Source: Nocardia wallacei
Lineage (GTDB): Bacteria > Actinomycetota > Actinomycetes > Mycobacteriales > Mycobacteriaceae
Assembly (NCBI RefSeq): GCF_029869545.1
Contig: NZ_JARWQD010000162.1
Location: 1-40,570 of the forward strand
Length of the DNA: 40,570 nucleotides
Direction: 5' to 3'
Made by a program: the position numbers and the translations under genes. This document shows positions 7,574 through 16,135 of the stretch, in pieces (the first letter of the stretch is position 1; every line of letters begins with the position of its first letter). Below the pieces are notes generated by a model. The model was not told the origin of the DNA. It saw nothing but the letters and a program-made list of their open reading frames with translations, and did not search any database.

Positions 7574-8029
7574 TCAGGGGCGTTGGGTGCGGAAGAAGGC
7601 GTCCAGTGTTGCGGCGCATTCGGTTTCGAGGATGCCGCCGCGGACCTGGGGGCGGTGGTTGAGACGACGATCACGGACCACGTCCCACAGGGAGCCGACC
7701 GCGCCGGTCTTCGGCTCCCAGGCGCCGAAGAGCAGCCGGTCCACGCGGGCCAGGACCAGGGCACCGGCGCACATGGTGCACGGTTCCAGCGTCACGGCCA
7801 GCGTGGTGCCCTCCAGCCGCCAGCCGTCGCCGACCGCCTCGGCGGCCCGCCGCAGCGCCAGCACCTCGGCATGCGCGGTCGGGTCACCGAGCGCCTCCCG
7901 GGCATTGGCCGCCCGGGCCAGCTCACGGCCCGAGGCGTCGAACACCACGGCGCCGACCGGCACATCACGCGGGTCGGCCTCCGCGGCGGCCGACAGCGCC
8001 GCACGGATCATGTCCGCATCGGAGCGCAT
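7574..8029 (-). CDS. tadA: tRNA-specific adenosine deaminase TadA
   Basis: A 151-residue zinc deaminase that converts the wobble adenosine of tRNA-Arg(ACG) to inosine. The zinc site is complete: H53-A-E55 (HAEV) and P-C84-T-M-C87 (EPCTMC), with E55 as proton shuttle. The RGG segment near the C-terminus (QVRGGILETECA) is also typical. ATG 8029 was chosen because upstream frame to 8251 is Pro/Gly-rich and not family-like; ATG 8011 is the alternative. The likely substrate tRNA-Arg(ACG) is encoded at 26390-26462. The adjacent gene encodes the TadA-associated protein and tyrA follows, the same order as Rv3752c-Rv3754 in M. tuberculosis. Confidence 0.92.
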   Translation of the reverse strand: MRSDADMIRAALSAAAEADPRDVPVGAVVFDASGRELARAANAREALGDPTAHAEVLALRRAAEAVGDGWRLEGTTLAVTLEPCTMCAGALVLARVDRLLFGAWEPKTGAVGSLWDVVRDRRLNHRPQVRGGILETECAATLDAFFRTQRP

Positions 8030-8309
8030 CCCACCCGAGACCGCACCGGCACCCGGCACCGGCAACGCCGGTCCGCCCGGCAGCGGCTCAACGCCCATCG
8101 TTGGCTCCGCGTCCCGCGTCGGTTCGATGCACTCGGATCGTCCCAGGCCCCTGCCTCGGTCGAAGGTAAGTCGGAGGATTGCCCGAGTAGGTGCCGGGCA
8201 TCCCGACGTCCGGCTCAGCTTGCCGTTCGGAGCAGGTCCGATGTCCGGCACTGATCCGGTGCGACCGGATCGTCCCAGCGCCCGGCATCGACCCGATGTC
8301 AGCCATCGT
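8030..8309. other. Gene-free spacer between tadA and its partner gene
   Basis: No gene is supported here. The 13-mer CGGATCGTCCCAG occurs twice in direct orientation (8134-8146 and 8266-8278), each followed by a C/G-rich stretch. No clear promoter or terminator was found. Confidence 0.4.
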
Positions 8310-8849
8310 TCAGCGGGGCAGTTTGTCCAGCACGGCGGCCAGTTCGTCCGCGAAGCCCAGGCGCTGGGCGATCATGCCGAGCTGTTCGTCGGGGTACAGG
8401 TCGGTTTCGGCGAGGATCACGCTCAGGACCGGTTCGGGCAGGCCGAGGTCGGCGAGCACGCCGAGGTCGCCCTCCTCCCAGGGATCGATGTCGTCGAGCT
8501 CGTCGGGATCGATATCGGGAACCTCGACATTCAATGCCTCGAGCACTTCTTCAGCTATGTCGTAGTCGATCGCGGCCGTGGCATCCGAGAGCAACAGGCG
8601 GCTGCCGGTGGGTGCGGGCCGCAGCACTATGAAGAATTCGTCGTCGACATCGAGCAGTCCGAACACGGCGCCGGTGCTGCGCAGCGCGCGCAGTTCGTGT
8701 TCGGCCGCCGACAAACTGTTCAGTGCCGCGGGACTGAGCGGACTGCATCGCCATGTGGTTTCTTCGCGGACAACCGCCACTGCGAACCCTTCGACATCGT
8801 CATAATCGTCCGACGCCGCCCTGTTCGTGCTCGAGCGCTGTGCTGCCAT
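8310..8849 (-). CDS. tRNA adenosine deaminase-associated protein
   Basis: A 179-residue acidic protein of the actinobacterial family TIGR03941, named for its constant position beside tadA (Rv3753c in M. tuberculosis). No catalytic motif is visible and its biochemical role is unknown. The N-terminal half forms an alpha/beta unit (GFAVAVVREETTWRCSPL ... FGLLDVDDEFFIVLRP). The C-terminal half is very rich in Asp and Glu (DIDPDELDDIDPWEEGDLG). TACCGT lies seven bases before the ATG on the minus strand, suggesting a leaderless transcript. It is divergent from tyrA, with only 58 bases between the two starts. Confidence 0.88.
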   Translation of the reverse strand: MAAQRSSTNRAASDDYDDVEGFAVAVVREETTWRCSPLSPAALNSLSAAEHELRALRSTGAVFGLLDVDDEFFIVLRPAPTGSRLLLSDATAAIDYDIAEEVLEALNVEVPDIDPDELDDIDPWEEGDLGVLADLGLPEPVLSVILAETDLYPDEQLGMIAQRLGFADELAAVLDKLPR

Positions 8850-8856
8850 GGCCGCA

Positions 8857-8862
8857 ACGGTA
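8857..8862 (-). promoter_or_regulatory. -10 box of a leaderless promoter
   Basis: On the minus strand TACCGT stands seven bases before ATG 8849. No Shine-Dalgarno sequence is present, so the transcript of the TadA-associated gene is probably leaderless. Confidence 0.4.
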
Positions 8863-8907
8863 GTCCGCTTGGGCGGAAATGTTGAAGTCGTATGCGAATC
8901 TGATCGG

Positions 8908-9861
8908 GTGACGGGCGACGGAAAATCAGCCGTATGTGTGCTGGGAACGGGTTTGATCGGTGGATCGGTGCTGCGCGCCGCCGTCGCCGCGGGCTATGAC
9001 GCCTGGGGATACAACCGTTCGGAGTTCGGCGTGCGGGCCGCGCGCGCGGACGGATTCGACGTCGACGGCGATATCGAATCCGTACTCGGCCGGGCCGCCG
9101 CGACCGAGGCGCTCGTCGTGGTCGGCGTGCCGATGCCCGCCCTCGATTCGATTCTGTCCGACGTGAAATTTTGCGCCCCCGGATGCCCGCTCACCGATGT
9201 GGTGAGCGTGAAAGCGCCGGTGGCCGCGGCGGTCCACGAACACGAGCTGGGCACGCATTATGTGGGCGGGCACCCGATGGCGGGTACTGCCGAATCCGGC
9301 TGGTCCGCCTCCACGCCGGAGCTGTTCCAGGGCGCGGCCTGGGCCATCGGCGTCGATCCGGGCACGCGGGCCGAGCCGTGGACGCGGGTGGCGCGGCTGG
9401 CGCTGGACTGCGGCGCCTACCTGGTGCCGGTGGTCGCGGCCGAACACGATCGGGCCGTCGCGCGCATCTCGCATCTGCCGCACGTGCTGGCCGAGGCGCT
9501 GGCGGTGACCGGCGCGGGCGGCGGCGACCTGGCGCTGGGCCTGGCCGCGGGCTCCTTCCGCGACGGCACCCGCGTCGCGGCCACCGCTCCCGACCTGGTG
9601 CGCGCCATCTGCGAACCGAATTCGGCGGCTCTGCTGGACGCTCTCGACGACATGCTCCGCCTGCTCGGCGACGCCCGCGACCATCTGGCGGCCCGCGGCG
9701 CACTCGGCGAACTGATCGACGCCGGATACAGCGAACGAGACCGCTACGACACCCTCGAGCGCTGGGAGATCACGGGAATCCGGCCGGGCGACCACGACTG
9801 GCTGGAGAAACTGCGGGAGGCCGGGCAGCGCGGCGGTGTCATACGCGGCCTCGACATCTGA
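8908..9861 (+). CDS. tyrA: Prephenate dehydrogenase
   Basis: A 317-residue TyrA-family enzyme that oxidatively decarboxylates prephenate to 4-hydroxyphenylpyruvate with NAD+, the committed step to tyrosine. The nucleotide-binding motif VLGTGLIGGSVLRA is at residues 11-24. GGHPMAGTAESGW carries the substrate-binding His and Gly of the family, and EHDRAVARISHLPHVLAEAL carries the conserved His. GTG 8908 gives the normal N-terminus just ahead of the Rossmann motif. The frame is open to 8827 but would then overlap the divergent gene. It lies next to tadA and the glycolipid-binding gene, as Rv3754 does in M. tuberculosis. The last step to tyrosine needs an aminotransferase; one such enzyme is encoded at 27555. 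Confidence 0.92.
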   Translation: MTGDGKSAVCVLGTGLIGGSVLRAAVAAGYDAWGYNRSEFGVRAARADGFDVDGDIESVLGRAAATEALVVVGVPMPALDSILSDVKFCAPGCPLTDVVSVKAPVAAAVHEHELGTHYVGGHPMAGTAESGWSASTPELFQGAAWAIGVDPGTRAEPWTRVARLALDCGAYLVPVVAAEHDRAVARISHLPHVLAEALAVTGAGGGDLALGLAAGSFRDGTRVAATAPDLVRAICEPNSAALLDALDDMLRLLGDARDHLAARGALGELIDAGYSERDRYDTLERWEITGIRPGDHDWLEKLREAGQRGGVIRGLDI

Positions 9862-9881
9862 CCACGTACGTTCCGGCGCCG

Positions 9882-10520
9882 TCAGATGCGTTCGGCGAGC
9901 CCCGGGTAGTCGAGGAGAAAGCCGTCCGAGTCGACCGTCACCGTGGCGCTCGACACCGGGGACAGGACGTGGATCCCGTCGGCACCGCTGGAATACGTCA
10001 GGCTCGCCTCCTGCACCAGCAGGTCCGGCAGCCCCACGTAAACGACGGGGACCTGCACGTCCCCGGCGGAATGCGCCAGACCGTAGCGGCGGATGGGCAG
10101 GGTGTTGAAGAAGGGGCTGAGCACGACGTCGACGTCGAGTGCGCCGCCGAAGGTGGAGCGGACGTGCGTGCCGCCCGCGTCGATCAGCCAGTAGTTCTCC
10201 TCGTCGCGCGCGATCGAGGCCTGCCGCTCCCCGGCCGCGACGGCGCTGCGCAGCGACAGCCGCTTGGTCACCCCGCTCTCGTCGGTGACCAGGTCGTAGG
10301 ACGCGCTGAAGGCCGGATGGTCCTCGCAGTCCCCCGCGATGATCCGGCCCGAGGCGCGAATCCGGTTCCCGGTGACGATGACCCGCACCGATTCCATGCG
10401 GGACGCGTTGTGCGCCCGCCAGGTGAGCATGGAGGGCCAGCGCGACACCGCCGCTGCCGTGTCCACACTGCCACCACTCGCCGCAGCGGCCGCCGAATTG
10501 CCCGGGGCTGGATTGCTCAC
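9882..10520 (-). CDS. Putative glycolipid-binding protein (Rv3755c-like)
   Basis: A 212-residue protein of the putative glycolipid-binding family (PF06475, former DUF1089), equivalent by position to Rv3755c. After a low-complexity Ala/Ser/Gly start, the conserved core begins at LTWRAHNASRMESVRV. It continues through FSASYDLVTDESGVTKRLSL and the YWLIDAGG segment to VDSDGFLLDYPGLAERI, the family ending. No signal peptide is evident. The start is GTG 10520; a TACGGT box lies exactly six bases upstream, consistent with a leaderless transcript. It is convergent with tyrA, with 20 bases between the stops. Biochemical function is unproven. Confidence 0.8.
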   Translation of the reverse strand: MSNPAPGNSAAAAASGGSVDTAAAVSRWPSMLTWRAHNASRMESVRVIVTGNRIRASGRIIAGDCEDHPAFSASYDLVTDESGVTKRLSLRSAVAAGERQASIARDEENYWLIDAGGTHVRSTFGGALDVDVVLSPFFNTLPIRRYGLAHSAGDVQVPVVYVGLPDLLVQEASLTYSSGADGIHVLSPVSSATVTVDSDGFLLDYPGLAERI

Positions 10521-10951
10521 ACCTCTACCGTATGTGACGCGCGGCCGACCGCCCGCGCGCCGTGCGGCACCGGCGCGGGGTGCGCCCTCCGGCCTTCCAC
10601 ATTCCGGCAACCACCGGGAAAACAAGGCCAACCATCGAGAACGCCGATCTGATCCCGGCACTCGCCGTGAAATCGGCGCGGCTGTCGGCACCGCGCGAGT
10701 CGGAATTCGGCTCCCCACACCTGCCCACGTCACCAACATCCGGCCAACAACGCCCATCGCGCACGCGGCCAACCGCCCCCGGCCGACGACCCGAGGATGT
10801 CGCGCAGAGTTTGCCCGCACCGGCCCATCGAAACGCACCATGTGTGCACCTCTTCACGACCGGCACGGGCATGCGCGTCCGCTCACAGTCTCCGCCGCGT
10901 CACGACCGCCGCAGCCACGCAGGGCCGCTCACACCCTGTGCCGCCCGGCTC
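10521..10951. other. 431-bp gene-free interval
   Basis: Apart from the promoter of the gene at 9882-10520 (TACGGT at 10527-10532, minus strand), I see no gene, RNA or convincing hairpin. The sequence is Cys/Pro-codon-like filler in all frames, with several CTCACA/TCACGAC motifs near its right end. Confidence 0.4.
10527..10532 (-). promoter_or_regulatory. -10 box of a leaderless promoter
   Basis: On the minus strand TACGGT stands six bases before the GTG at 10520, the leaderless arrangement seen repeatedly in this window. Confidence 0.45.
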
Positions 10952-12847
10952 TCACACCAGTGACTCTCGCCAGGCGGTGTGCAGGGCCGCGAAACGGCCG
11001 GTGGCGGCGATCAATTGGTCGGGGGTGCCGTCCTCTACTATGCGGCCGTTGTCCAGCACCAGGACGCGGTCGGCGATGGCCACGGTGGACAGGCGATGCG
11101 CGATGATCACCGCGGTGCGGTCGCGCAGCACGGTGTCCAGCGCGTGCTGCACCTGGCGCTCGCCGGGGATGTCCAGGCTGGAGGTGGCCTCGTCGAGCAC
11201 GATGACCGCCGGATCGGCCAGGAACACCCGGGCGAAGGCGACCAGCTGCCGCTGCCCGGCCGACAACCGCCCGCCCCGCTTGCGCACGTCGGTGGCGAAC
11301 CCCTCGGGCAGCGACATGGCGAAGTCGTACAGCCCGACCGCCCGGGCCGCGGCGTGCACCTCCGCGTCGGTGGCGTCGGGCCGGCCGAGCCGGATGTTGT
11401 CGGCCACCGAACCGGAGAACAGATACGACTCCTGGGTCACCATGGCGATGGTGCGGCGCAGGTCGGCATCGGACAGGTCGCGCAGGTCCACCCCGTCCAG
11501 GCGGACGGCACCGCCGGAGGGGTCGTAGAAACGCGCGACGAGTTTTGCCAGCGTCGATTTTCCCGCACCGGTGGCCCCGACCAGCGCCACCACCTGTCCG
11601 GCCGGAATTACCAGCGAGAATTGCGGCAGCACCGGAACGGCCGCGCGGTTTTCCGGAGTTTCCTGTCCGTCCTGAGTTTTTCGAGCCGGATATTCGAAAT
11701 GCACGTCCTCGAGCCGCAATTCACCGCGGGGCCTGCCGATCGGCTGGGGTGCGGACGGTTCCGGCACGGTCGGCCGTTCCTCCAGCACCCCCGAGATGCG
11801 CTCCAGCGCCGCGGCCGCGGACTGATAGGAATTGAACACCTGCGCGAGCTCGTCCAGCGGGCCGTAGAACTGCCGCAGATACAGCAGGAACGCGGCCAGC
11901 ACGCCGATCTCGGTGTGGCCGTGGATGACCCGCCACGCGCCGACGAGCAGAATCACCACGGTGGTGCCGTTGCTGATCAGCCGCACCAGGCCGATGTAAC
12001 TCGCCATGCCCCGCAGCGCTCCGGCGTTCGCGGCGCGGTATTCGTCGTCCTCGACCGCGAGGATGGTCTCGTTGCGCTCCTCGCGCCGGAACGCCTGGAC
12101 CGCGCGGATGCCGCCCATCGTCTCCACGAAGTGCACGACGACCTTCGCGATGGCGCCGCGGGTGCGCCGGTAGCCCGCGCGCTGCCGCCGCTGCGCCCAG
12201 CGGGTGACATAGACCAGCGGCACGAATCCGGCCAGCACCACCAGCGCCAGCGGAATGTCGAGCCAGAGCAGGATCGCCGCGATGGTGACCACCGACAGCA
12301 CGGCGCTCAGCGCGTCGTTGAGGGCGCGGTCGAGCAGATCCTCGAGCGATTCGAGATCGCTGGTCAGCCGGGCGACGATCTTGCCGGAGGTGTAGTTCTC
12401 GTGGAAGGAGATCGACAGCCGCTGCACATGCGTGAACACCCGCATCCGCAGGTCGAACAGGACCTGCTGGCTCAACCGGCCGGATATGCGCACGAACAGG
12501 AACGTGGTGATCCCGCCCAGCACCGCGCATCCCGCGACACCGGCGACCGCGACCATCAGGGGCACCCAGTCGCCCGACATAGCCGGGCCCACACCGGCAT
12601 CCAGCCCGTGCGCGACGAACAGCGGCGCCGCCACCATGGCGGCGTTGTCCACCAGCACCAGGGCCAGCGCCGCCAGCGCGAGCAGCCGGTACGGCCGCAC
12701 CAGCGACCACAGCAGCCGTCGCTGCCGGGCCGCGAGCGCCAGGTTCACCGCGTCGGTGGTCTCGGTCTCCTCCGCGGCGACGCCGCGCCAGCCTTCGTCG
12801 GCGTCGGGAGCTCGCGAATCCGGCTGTGCCACCGAATTTTCGGGCAT
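10952..12847 (-). CDS. ABC exporter subunit with intact catalytic Glu
   Basis: A 631-residue half-transporter: six TM helices (about residues 45-330) fused to an ABC ATPase domain. Walker A is GATGAGKST (about residue 422), Walker B is VIVLDEATSSLD with the catalytic Glu, the H-loop is IIAHRLST, and the Q-loop is VTQESYLFSG. The signature is the unusual RLSAGQ instead of LSGGQ. The start is ATG 12847 with GGAGG eight bases upstream; GTG 12856 overlaps that site. It is the second gene of a two-gene operon, 39 bases after its partner. The features of the two proteins complement each other as in heterodimeric exporters such as TM287/288 or Rv1272c/Rv1273c. Substrate is unknown; lipid or drug export is usual for the family. 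Confidence 0.9.
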   Translation of the reverse strand: MPENSVAQPDSRAPDADEGWRGVAAEETETTDAVNLALAARQRRLLWSLVRPYRLLALAALALVLVDNAAMVAAPLFVAHGLDAGVGPAMSGDWVPLMVAVAGVAGCAVLGGITTFLFVRISGRLSQQVLFDLRMRVFTHVQRLSISFHENYTSGKIVARLTSDLESLEDLLDRALNDALSAVLSVVTIAAILLWLDIPLALVVLAGFVPLVYVTRWAQRRQRAGYRRTRGAIAKVVVHFVETMGGIRAVQAFRREERNETILAVEDDEYRAANAGALRGMASYIGLVRLISNGTTVVILLVGAWRVIHGHTEIGVLAAFLLYLRQFYGPLDELAQVFNSYQSAAAALERISGVLEERPTVPEPSAPQPIGRPRGELRLEDVHFEYPARKTQDGQETPENRAAVPVLPQFSLVIPAGQVVALVGATGAGKSTLAKLVARFYDPSGGAVRLDGVDLRDLSDADLRRTIAMVTQESYLFSGSVADNIRLGRPDATDAEVHAAARAVGLYDFAMSLPEGFATDVRKRGGRLSAGQRQLVAFARVFLADPAVIVLDEATSSLDIPGERQVQHALDTVLRDRTAVIIAHRLSTVAIADRVLVLDNGRIVEDGTPDQLIAATGRFAALHTAWRESLV

Positions 12848-12886
12848 GTTCGTCACCTCCCCTCGCAGGCGGTAGTCGGTTTCGGC

Positions 12887-14749
12887 TCAGCGGCGGGCCG
12901 CGAGATCCACGGCCCCGTCGGGCGCGTCCGCATCGGCCTCACCCCCCATCAGTTCGCGGTAGCGCGGGCTGGTTTCCAGCAGCCGCTCGTGCGGGCCGTC
13001 GGCGATGATGCGGCCGCCGTCGAGCACCGCGACGCGGTCGGCCCAGGCGGCCGTGGACGGGCGGTGGGCGACCAGCAGCACGGTGGCACCGGCGAGGGCG
13101 GCATGCAGCCGGGCCTGCACCAGCTCCTCCGTGGTGACATCCAGCGCCGAGAGCGGGTCGTCCAGCACGACGATGTGGCCACCCGGATGTGCCTGCCGGT
13201 CGAGCACCGCACGGGCCAGGGCCAGCCGCTGCCGCTGCCCGCCGGACAGGCTCAGCCCCTGCTCGCCGATGCGGGTGCGCAGACCCCACGGCAGGTTGTC
13301 GACGAATTCGGTGGCGCTGGCGACTTCCAGTGCGGCACGGACCTGTTCGGTGGTGGCGTCGGGGTAACCGAGCGTGATGTTCTCCCGCACGCTCGCCGAG
13401 AACAGCACCGGATCCTCGAACGCGACCGACACGATCGAGCGCAGCTCCGACAGCCGCAGCGAGCGGATGTCGACGCCGTCGATCGTCACCGCGCCCTCGG
13501 AGGCGTCGAACAGCCGCGGCACCAGCCCCAGCAGCGCCGACTTGCCGCTGCCGGTGGCGCCCACCACCGCGACCGTCTCCCCCGGCCGCAGCCGCAGCGA
13601 GATATCGTGCAGCAGATCGCGTTCGGCGTCGGGGAACCGGAAACGCACGCCCTCGAAGCGCAATTCGCCGCGCAGCGGGCGCGGCGCCGGGACCGGATGT
13701 GCGGGGTCGGTGATCTCCACCGGGGTGTCGATGATCTCCCAGTACCGCTCCGCGGCCGTGCGGGCCTGATTCAGCTCGGCGAGCAGAAATCCGAAACCCA
13801 TGATCGGCCATTGCAGATAGGTGGCCAGGCTGATGCCCGCGACCAGCGTGCCCATCGTCATCGCGGACACCGTGAGCAGATAACCGCCGATGGCGAGCGC
13901 AGCCGCGATGCCCAACGCCGACACCGTATTCAGCGCCGTCCACAGCCGCGCGGCCAGCCGCACCTTGTGGATTTCCAGATGCTGCAGTTCGCGGGCCTGG
14001 CGCCGGAACCGCTGACCGAACCACGGGCCGCGGCCGAACGCCTTGAGCACCCGGATGCCTTGCGCCGACTCCTCCACGGTGGTGGCCAGATCGCCGGATT
14101 GGTCCTGGGCTCGGCGCGACGCCCGCCCGTATTCCTGCTCGAACCGCAGGGCCAGCAGCACCATCGGCACCGCGATCAACAGCTCGACCAGGCCGATCTG
14201 CCAGGCGAACGCGAACAGGATCACCACGCCCGCGATCACCATGATCAACAGTGCGACCAGGGTCGGCGCCACGAAGGCGAAAAACCGGCGCAGCGTGGAC
14301 ATATCGGTGATGGCGCGCGAGGTCAGCTGCCCGGACTCCATGCCGTCGTGCACGCCGACCGACAGGACCTGCAGCCGCCGGAACAGCGCACCGCGGAAGC
14401 CGACCTCCAGCTGCGCGGCCGGGCGCGCGATGATCCAGCGGCGCAGCCAGGATGTCGCCGTGCTCACCAGCGACAGGATGATCACCAGCAGCAGCGGCCA
14501 CCAGATCGCACCGAAATCGTGCCGGGCGATGGGTCCGTCGACGATGCGCGCGGTGAGCACCGGGAGCAGGATGTCGCACAGCATCCCCAGCCCGGACAAT
14601 ACGGCGGCGAAGTACAGCACGCGGCGGAACGGCCGGATATCGGGCCACAGCCGGCGCAGCGGACCCCGCCCCGAATTACGCACCGGCACAGTGGGTCTGG
14701 GACTGTCGGCCTCCGTATCGGACGAGGCTCCCGCCAGGGCGACGGACAC
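12887..14749 (-). CDS. ABC exporter subunit with degenerate ATP site
   Basis: A 620-residue half-transporter with TM domain (about residues 35-320) and C-terminal ATPase domain. Walker A is GATGSGKSA (about residue 395), the signature LSLSGGQRQRL is canonical, and the H-loop is VAHRPST. Two catalytic positions deviate: Walker B reads VVLDDPLSALD, with Asp for the catalytic Glu, and the Q-loop reads SVAFEDPVLFS, with Glu for Gln. ATP bound at this protein's Walker site would therefore be hydrolysed slowly or not at all. The start is GTG 14749 with GGGGAG five bases upstream. It is the first gene of the operon. The pair likely forms one exporter with one consensus and one degenerate site. Confidence 0.9.
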   Translation of the reverse strand: MSVALAGASSDTEADSPRPTVPVRNSGRGPLRRLWPDIRPFRRVLYFAAVLSGLGMLCDILLPVLTARIVDGPIARHDFGAIWWPLLLVIILSLVSTATSWLRRWIIARPAAQLEVGFRGALFRRLQVLSVGVHDGMESGQLTSRAITDMSTLRRFFAFVAPTLVALLIMVIAGVVILFAFAWQIGLVELLIAVPMVLLALRFEQEYGRASRRAQDQSGDLATTVEESAQGIRVLKAFGRGPWFGQRFRRQARELQHLEIHKVRLAARLWTALNTVSALGIAAALAIGGYLLTVSAMTMGTLVAGISLATYLQWPIMGFGFLLAELNQARTAAERYWEIIDTPVEITDPAHPVPAPRPLRGELRFEGVRFRFPDAERDLLHDISLRLRPGETVAVVGATGSGKSALLGLVPRLFDASEGAVTIDGVDIRSLRLSELRSIVSVAFEDPVLFSASVRENITLGYPDATTEQVRAALEVASATEFVDNLPWGLRTRIGEQGLSLSGGQRQRLALARAVLDRQAHPGGHIVVLDDPLSALDVTTEELVQARLHAALAGATVLLVAHRPSTAAWADRVAVLDGGRIIADGPHERLLETSPRYRELMGGEADADAPDGAVDLAARR

Positions 14750-14895
14750 AGCTTCTCCCCCTTCGTCGTTCGCAACGATTGACCCCGCCCCCGACGCGGC
14801 GGGGCATCACACAGCTTCGCATCGGGGTACGACATCCCAGATTGCCAGCAGGTCCGGGGGCCCGCCACCGATTTTTCGGCCCGCCCACCGCGGAC

Positions 14896-14901
14896 TACAG
14901 T
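14896..14901 (+). promoter_or_regulatory. -10 box of a leaderless promoter
   Basis: TACAGT lies exactly six bases before the GTG at 14908, and no ribosome site is present. The mRNA probably begins at the start codon. Confidence 0.5.
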
Positions 14902-14907
14902 GCCCGT

Positions 14908-15189
14908 GTGCTGATTGTCGCCGGATACCTGCGTGTCACCGACCGCGATCGCTACCTCGCGCGCTGCCGCCCGGTCGTCGAGGCCGCACGGGCGGCCGAG
15001 GGCTGTCTGGACTACAGCCTCGGCGCCGACCTCCTCGAACTCGATCGCGTCAACGTGTACGAGCGGTGGACCACGCGCGCGGCGGTGGAGGCGTTCCGCG
15101 GCAACGGCCCGGGCGACGAGCTGTCCGCGCAGATCACCGCCGCCGATGTTCGCGAATTCTCCTGCGAGAGCGAACAGAAGCTGTCCTAG
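14908..15189 (+). CDS. Antibiotic biosynthesis monooxygenase (ABM)-domain protein
   Basis: A 93-residue single-domain ABM-fold protein (dimeric alpha-beta barrel, as in YgiN and heme-degrading or quinol monooxygenases). Family signs are VAGYLRVTDRDRYLARCRPVVEAAR at the N-terminus, EGCLDYSLGADLLELDRVNVYERW in the middle and a closing LSAQITAADVREF strand. The frame is open upstream to 14779. GTG 14908 matches the family start, and the TACAGT box six bases upstream supports a leaderless transcript. It stands alone, divergent from the ABC operon. Substrate is unknown. Confidence 0.8.
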   Translation: MLIVAGYLRVTDRDRYLARCRPVVEAARAAEGCLDYSLGADLLELDRVNVYERWTTRAAVEAFRGNGPGDELSAQITAADVREFSCESEQKLS

Positions 15190-15260
15190 ACCGCGAACAA
15201 CCCTGCGGGACTTCGGCGGAGCTGACCGCCGCTCGGAACCCGCGGCATCGGGTGGAAACG

Positions 15261-16040
15261 CTAGAGCCAGTCGGGCAGGGTGGGCAGCTCGCCCGTGAGG
15301 CCCGTGCCGTCGGAACGGCCGATGAGCCAGGCCACGAGCAGGGCGGCCGGGCCGCTGACCGTCGTCGTCGGCGCTGGCCCGATGGTCGCCGTGTACCCGG
15401 TGTCGGTGGTCCTCACGGTGAAGGTGGGCGACTCGGAGGTGACAGCCTCGGTGCCCGCCGGGACGTTCGCCGTGGCGGCGCGGTCCAGTCCGGCGACCAC
15501 CTCGGACAGCAACCGGGCGACGAATTCGCCCGGCCAATCGGTGGGCTGGTAGCCGATCGTCAGATCGACGTGGTGGATTTCGATCTCACGCAGCCGCAGC
15601 CACGGGATCTGCGCGGCCGGGAGCTCCTTACCGGTCCGGGTGCGCACCGGGGTGAGCCAGCGGTCGGCGGGCATGGCGCGGGCCAGGGCCAGCCAGCGGT
15701 CGGAGGCCGCGCGCAGGTCGTCGAGCTGCTCGGCGATCGGGCGGGGCGCGCCCATCTCGATATCGGTATCGCGCAGGAATTGGCTTGCGTACTGCGGGGT
15801 TTCGATGCCGGTGCGCGCCCACAGCAGCAGATTCACCAGCCCGTCGGCATTGCGCGACAGGTGCGCCAGGACGTGCCCGCGGGTCCAGCCCTCGCACAGC
15901 GACGGACCGGGCACATCGGCGTCGGTCAGCTTGTCGACGGCGTCGAGCAGGCGCTGCGTGGCCGCGTCGACGGTGTCGAGCAGGGCCAGATGCTCGCTGA
16001 GTTCCGGTGCATCGCTGGTCACGAATGCGACACTACTCAT
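15261..16040 (-). CDS. Maleylpyruvate isomerase-family mycothiol-dependent enzyme
   Basis: A 259-residue member of the mycothiol-dependent maleylpyruvate isomerase/DinB-like family. Such enzymes use mycothiol, the actinobacterial thiol, for isomerisation or conjugation in the cytosol. The zinc-binding residues of the family are present: the His in WTRGHVLAHLSRNADGL and the Glu and His in LREIEIHHVDLTIGY. The TPVRTRTGKELPAAQIPW segment and the C-terminal SCP2-like domain ending GELPTLPDWL also fit. ATG 16040 gives a normal N-terminus; the frame stays open to 16121. No pathway partner lies nearby, so the substrate is not predictable and true maleylpyruvate isomerase activity should not be assumed. 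Confidence 0.85.
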   Translation of the reverse strand: MSSVAFVTSDAPELSEHLALLDTVDAATQRLLDAVDKLTDADVPGPSLCEGWTRGHVLAHLSRNADGLVNLLLWARTGIETPQYASQFLRDTDIEMGAPRPIAEQLDDLRAASDRWLALARAMPADRWLTPVRTRTGKELPAAQIPWLRLREIEIHHVDLTIGYQPTDWPGEFVARLLSEVVAGLDRAATANVPAGTEAVTSESPTFTVRTTDTGYTATIGPAPTTTVSGPAALLVAWLIGRSDGTGLTGELPTLPDWL

Positions 16041-16123
16041 CGCGGCGGCGGCGCGCCGCCCGATATCGATCGCCGGGAGGTAACTGTTCAGATGCCGGTC
16101 AACCAGCCGTTCCCTGGCCACGG

Positions 16124-16129
16124 TAGGTA
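16124..16129 (+). promoter_or_regulatory. -10 box of a leaderless promoter
   Basis: TAGGTA lies six bases before GTG 16136. GGTAGG in the same stretch could alternatively act as a weak ribosome site. Confidence 0.35.
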
Positions 16130-16135
16130 ACGCGA

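Noticed and set aside
10979..14782. A very long open frame on the plus strand (over 1200 codons) across the ABC exporter genes
   Set aside because: It is rich in Gln, His, Arg and Gly in the manner of antisense frames in GC-rich DNA. Both minus-strand frames encode complete ABC transporters with all motifs.
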